A model generated the notes under the pieces. It was given only the letters and a program-made list of their open reading frames with translations. It made no database searches and was not told the origin of the DNA. From NCBI RefSeq assembly GCF_904848625.1, contig NZ_CAJHCP010000008.1:397820-461819 (forward strand): 64,000 nucleotides of DNA. The letters are read 5' to 3'. The position numbers and the translations under genes are program-made. This DNA comes from Paraburkholderia metrosideri. Lineage in GTDB: Bacteria > Pseudomonadota > Gammaproteobacteria > Burkholderiales > Burkholderiaceae. Shown here one piece after another: positions 63,942 through 64,000 of the stretch. Numbering within the stretch: position 1 is the first letter of the stretch; each line of letters begins with the position of its first letter.

Positions 63942-64000
63942 ATGGATATGCCAATCATGAAGAAGAAACGCACTGTCGCTTCTCAGGCAGCGGCCCGCGG
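63942..64000 (+). CDS. Start of an unidentified gene, cut by the window edge
   Basis: An ATG at 63942, preceded by AAGGA eight bases upstream, begins MDMPIMKKKRTVASQAAAR and stays open to the end of the window. Only 19 codons are visible, basic and Ala-rich. The product cannot be named. A competing frame from 63926 is also open. Confidence 0.35.
   Translation, partial: MDMPIMKKKRTVASQAAAR

Overview
The window reads as chromosomal DNA of a high-GC betaproteobacterium of the Burkholderiaceae, most like Paraburkholderia or Burkholderia. The pointers are GC-rich third codon positions, a BpeR/BpeAB-OprB-type efflux locus, the pgk-pyk-fba-purC-purE-purK run, a class III formaldehyde dehydrogenase pair, and a tandem intergenic repeat of a kind I recall from Paraburkholderia genomes. 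I see no phage, insertion sequence, CRISPR array, rRNA or tRNA. Species cannot be settled from the sequence alone.

Layout. 0-6.5 kb: an M48 metallopeptidase cut by the left edge, then a minus-strand set (ilvE, a small zinc-finger protein, waaF, an NTF2-like protein, a YheT hydrolase and its DUF partner). 6.8-16.7 kb: plus-strand azlCD, glycolytic pgk, pyk and fba, purine genes purC, purE and purK, and a Sua5-type tRNA-modification enzyme, closed by a bidirectional terminator. 16.9-21.1 kb: a GDSL lipoprotein esterase, a sterol-desaturase-family protein and the penicillin-binding protein DacB, on the minus strand. 21.4-28.2 kb: an OmpR-type two-component system followed by a Do-family protease, then small accessory genes (DUF427, CoxG-like, isochorismatase-like). 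28.4-35.6 kb: a TetR repressor divergent from an RND efflux pump operon. 35.7-37.8 kb: an NCS2 purine/pyrimidine permease and a deleted FGGY-kinase remnant. 38.2-40.2 kb: glutathione-dependent formaldehyde oxidation. 40.2-43.7 kb: zur-znuA-znuC-znuB zinc uptake.

44-63.2 kb is a sugar-alcohol catabolic island with two systems. System 1 is two convergent operons: a plus-strand operon (SmoS-like sorbitol dehydrogenase, binding protein, two permeases, HAD phosphatase, ATPase, DUF1330) and a minus-strand operon (D-arabinitol 4-dehydrogenase-like enzyme, xylulokinase, SorC-family regulator). Both promoters carry the same layout: a TTGACA -35 box, a 17-bp spacer, a GATCAT -10 box, and 12-bp palindromic sites of consensus GAKCRWWYGMTC repeated every 19 bp (three sites in one promoter, two in the other). 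This is strong internal evidence for one shared regulon, presumably under the SorC-family protein. System 2 is an AraC regulator followed by an Rbs-type ABC importer, a zinc alcohol dehydrogenase, an FGGY kinase and an SDR resembling L-xylulose reductase, which suggests use of xylitol, threitol or a similar polyol through a ketose.

The right end (63.2-63.9 kb) is a tandem array of a 253-bp intergenic repeat with built-in hairpins, followed by the start of a gene cut by the window edge. The observations most worth following are the shared polyol operator, the acrAB-like operator at the efflux locus, the in-frame Ala/Pro/Ser-rich stretch ahead of pyk, the histidine-rich tail on ZnuC rather than ZnuA, and the predicted xylitol/threitol pathway.
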